From CAYNWH01 sp964400885 (GTDB lineage: Bacteria; Patescibacteriota; Patescibacteriia; CAIXNZ01), in the NCBI GenBank assembly GCA_964400885.1, contig CAYNWH010000005.1:1-64000 (forward strand): a stretch of 64,000 nt of DNA, in the 5' to 3' direction. How positions within the stretch are numbered: the first letter of the stretch is position 1; the number at the start of each line of letters is the position of its first letter. The notes below the pieces were generated by a model, which did not search any database, had not been told where the DNA came from, and saw only the letters and a program-made list of their open reading frames with translations. Shown here in pieces: positions 63,963 through 64,000 of the stretch. Made by a program: the position numbers and the translations under genes.

Positions 63963-64000
63963 GAGTCAAATCCTAGGATTCATATAAAAATCGCTCTTTG

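Noticed and set aside
1..64000. CRISPR array
   Set aside because: No set of regularly spaced direct repeats was seen; the repeats present are dispersed palindromes and the single TR/VR pair.
1..64000. Recoded TGA (Gly) as in Gracilibacteria/SR1
   Set aside because: Housekeeping frames show no internal TGA where Gly is expected, and several genes end in TGA followed directly by terminators or SD sites.

Overview
The window is an AT-rich bacterial scaffold with five 100-base N gaps (11738-11837, 39366-39465, 53736-53835, 55679-55778, 57513-57612). Gene content points to a Candidate Phyla Radiation (Patescibacteria/Parcubacteria-like) genome. The evidence is compact housekeeping genes in short operons, a ComEC without its C-terminal metallo-beta-lactamase domain, a half-length MFS protein, VanW and lamin-tail surface proteins, a large surface protein with a C-terminal module familiar from these lineages, and a diversity-generating retroelement (DGR). 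TGA acts as a stop, so this is not a Gracilibacteria/SR1-type recoded genome. The lineage call is inference from gene content.

Layout. 0.3-8 kb: comEC, a giant surface protein, a polyprenol-phosphate glycosyltransferase, and a purine salvage pair (mtnP, apt) behind an MFS half-transporter. 8-19.7 kb: leuS, a CoA-binding protein cut by a gap, trxB-trxA, infB, rny, ymdB and an HU gene, interspersed with single hypothetical genes that have their own promoters, strong Shine-Dalgarno (SD) sites and terminators. 19.75-22.8 kb: a conspicuously GC-rich island on the minus strand with two tandem consensus promoters, a long-stem RNA, a 57-aa and a 335-aa orphan protein, a structured RNA motif present twice with compensatory changes, and a string of very short ORFs. 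22.9-30.2 kb: rpoC and rpoB. 30.5-39 kb: rbfA, nrnA, clpP, an unassigned structured RNA gene, vanW, hsp20, a second RNA-like region, then a TrmB regulator, a methyltransferase and two phospholipid enzymes. 39.1-43 kb: tRNA-Arg, tRNA-Lys, a Nudix hydrolase and the DGR. 43-50.6 kb: two hypothetical genes, rnc, nusB, rpmF, gyrA and a metal-dependent hydrolase. 50.7-54 kb: a metal/Fe-S cluster gene set (DUF5320, two NifX-like proteins, a MinD-ferredoxin ATPase, a CDF transporter, DUF134). 54-64 kb: a polysaccharide deacetylase-like protein, a TPR-like protein, rpsA, a beta-CASP nuclease, khpA, a second HU gene, a lamin-tail protein, tRNA-Pro and two small orphan genes.

The best-supported special system is the DGR. 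A reverse transcriptase (40384-41388, minus), an Avd-like four-helix-bundle protein (41368-41751, plus), a 145-base template repeat (41782-41926) and a matching variable repeat (42247-42391) at the 3' end of a target gene can all be read directly. The repeats differ at 18 positions. At 17 of them the template has adenine on the coding strand, the signature of adenine-directed mutagenic retrohoming. The least explained region is the GC-rich island at 19.75-22.8 kb.

Intergenic regions carry dispersed families of short palindromic hairpins and longer imperfect inverted repeats. Many orphan genes share a close-to-consensus promoter (TTGACA, 17-base spacer, TATAAT-like), an AAGGAGG SD site and a private terminator.
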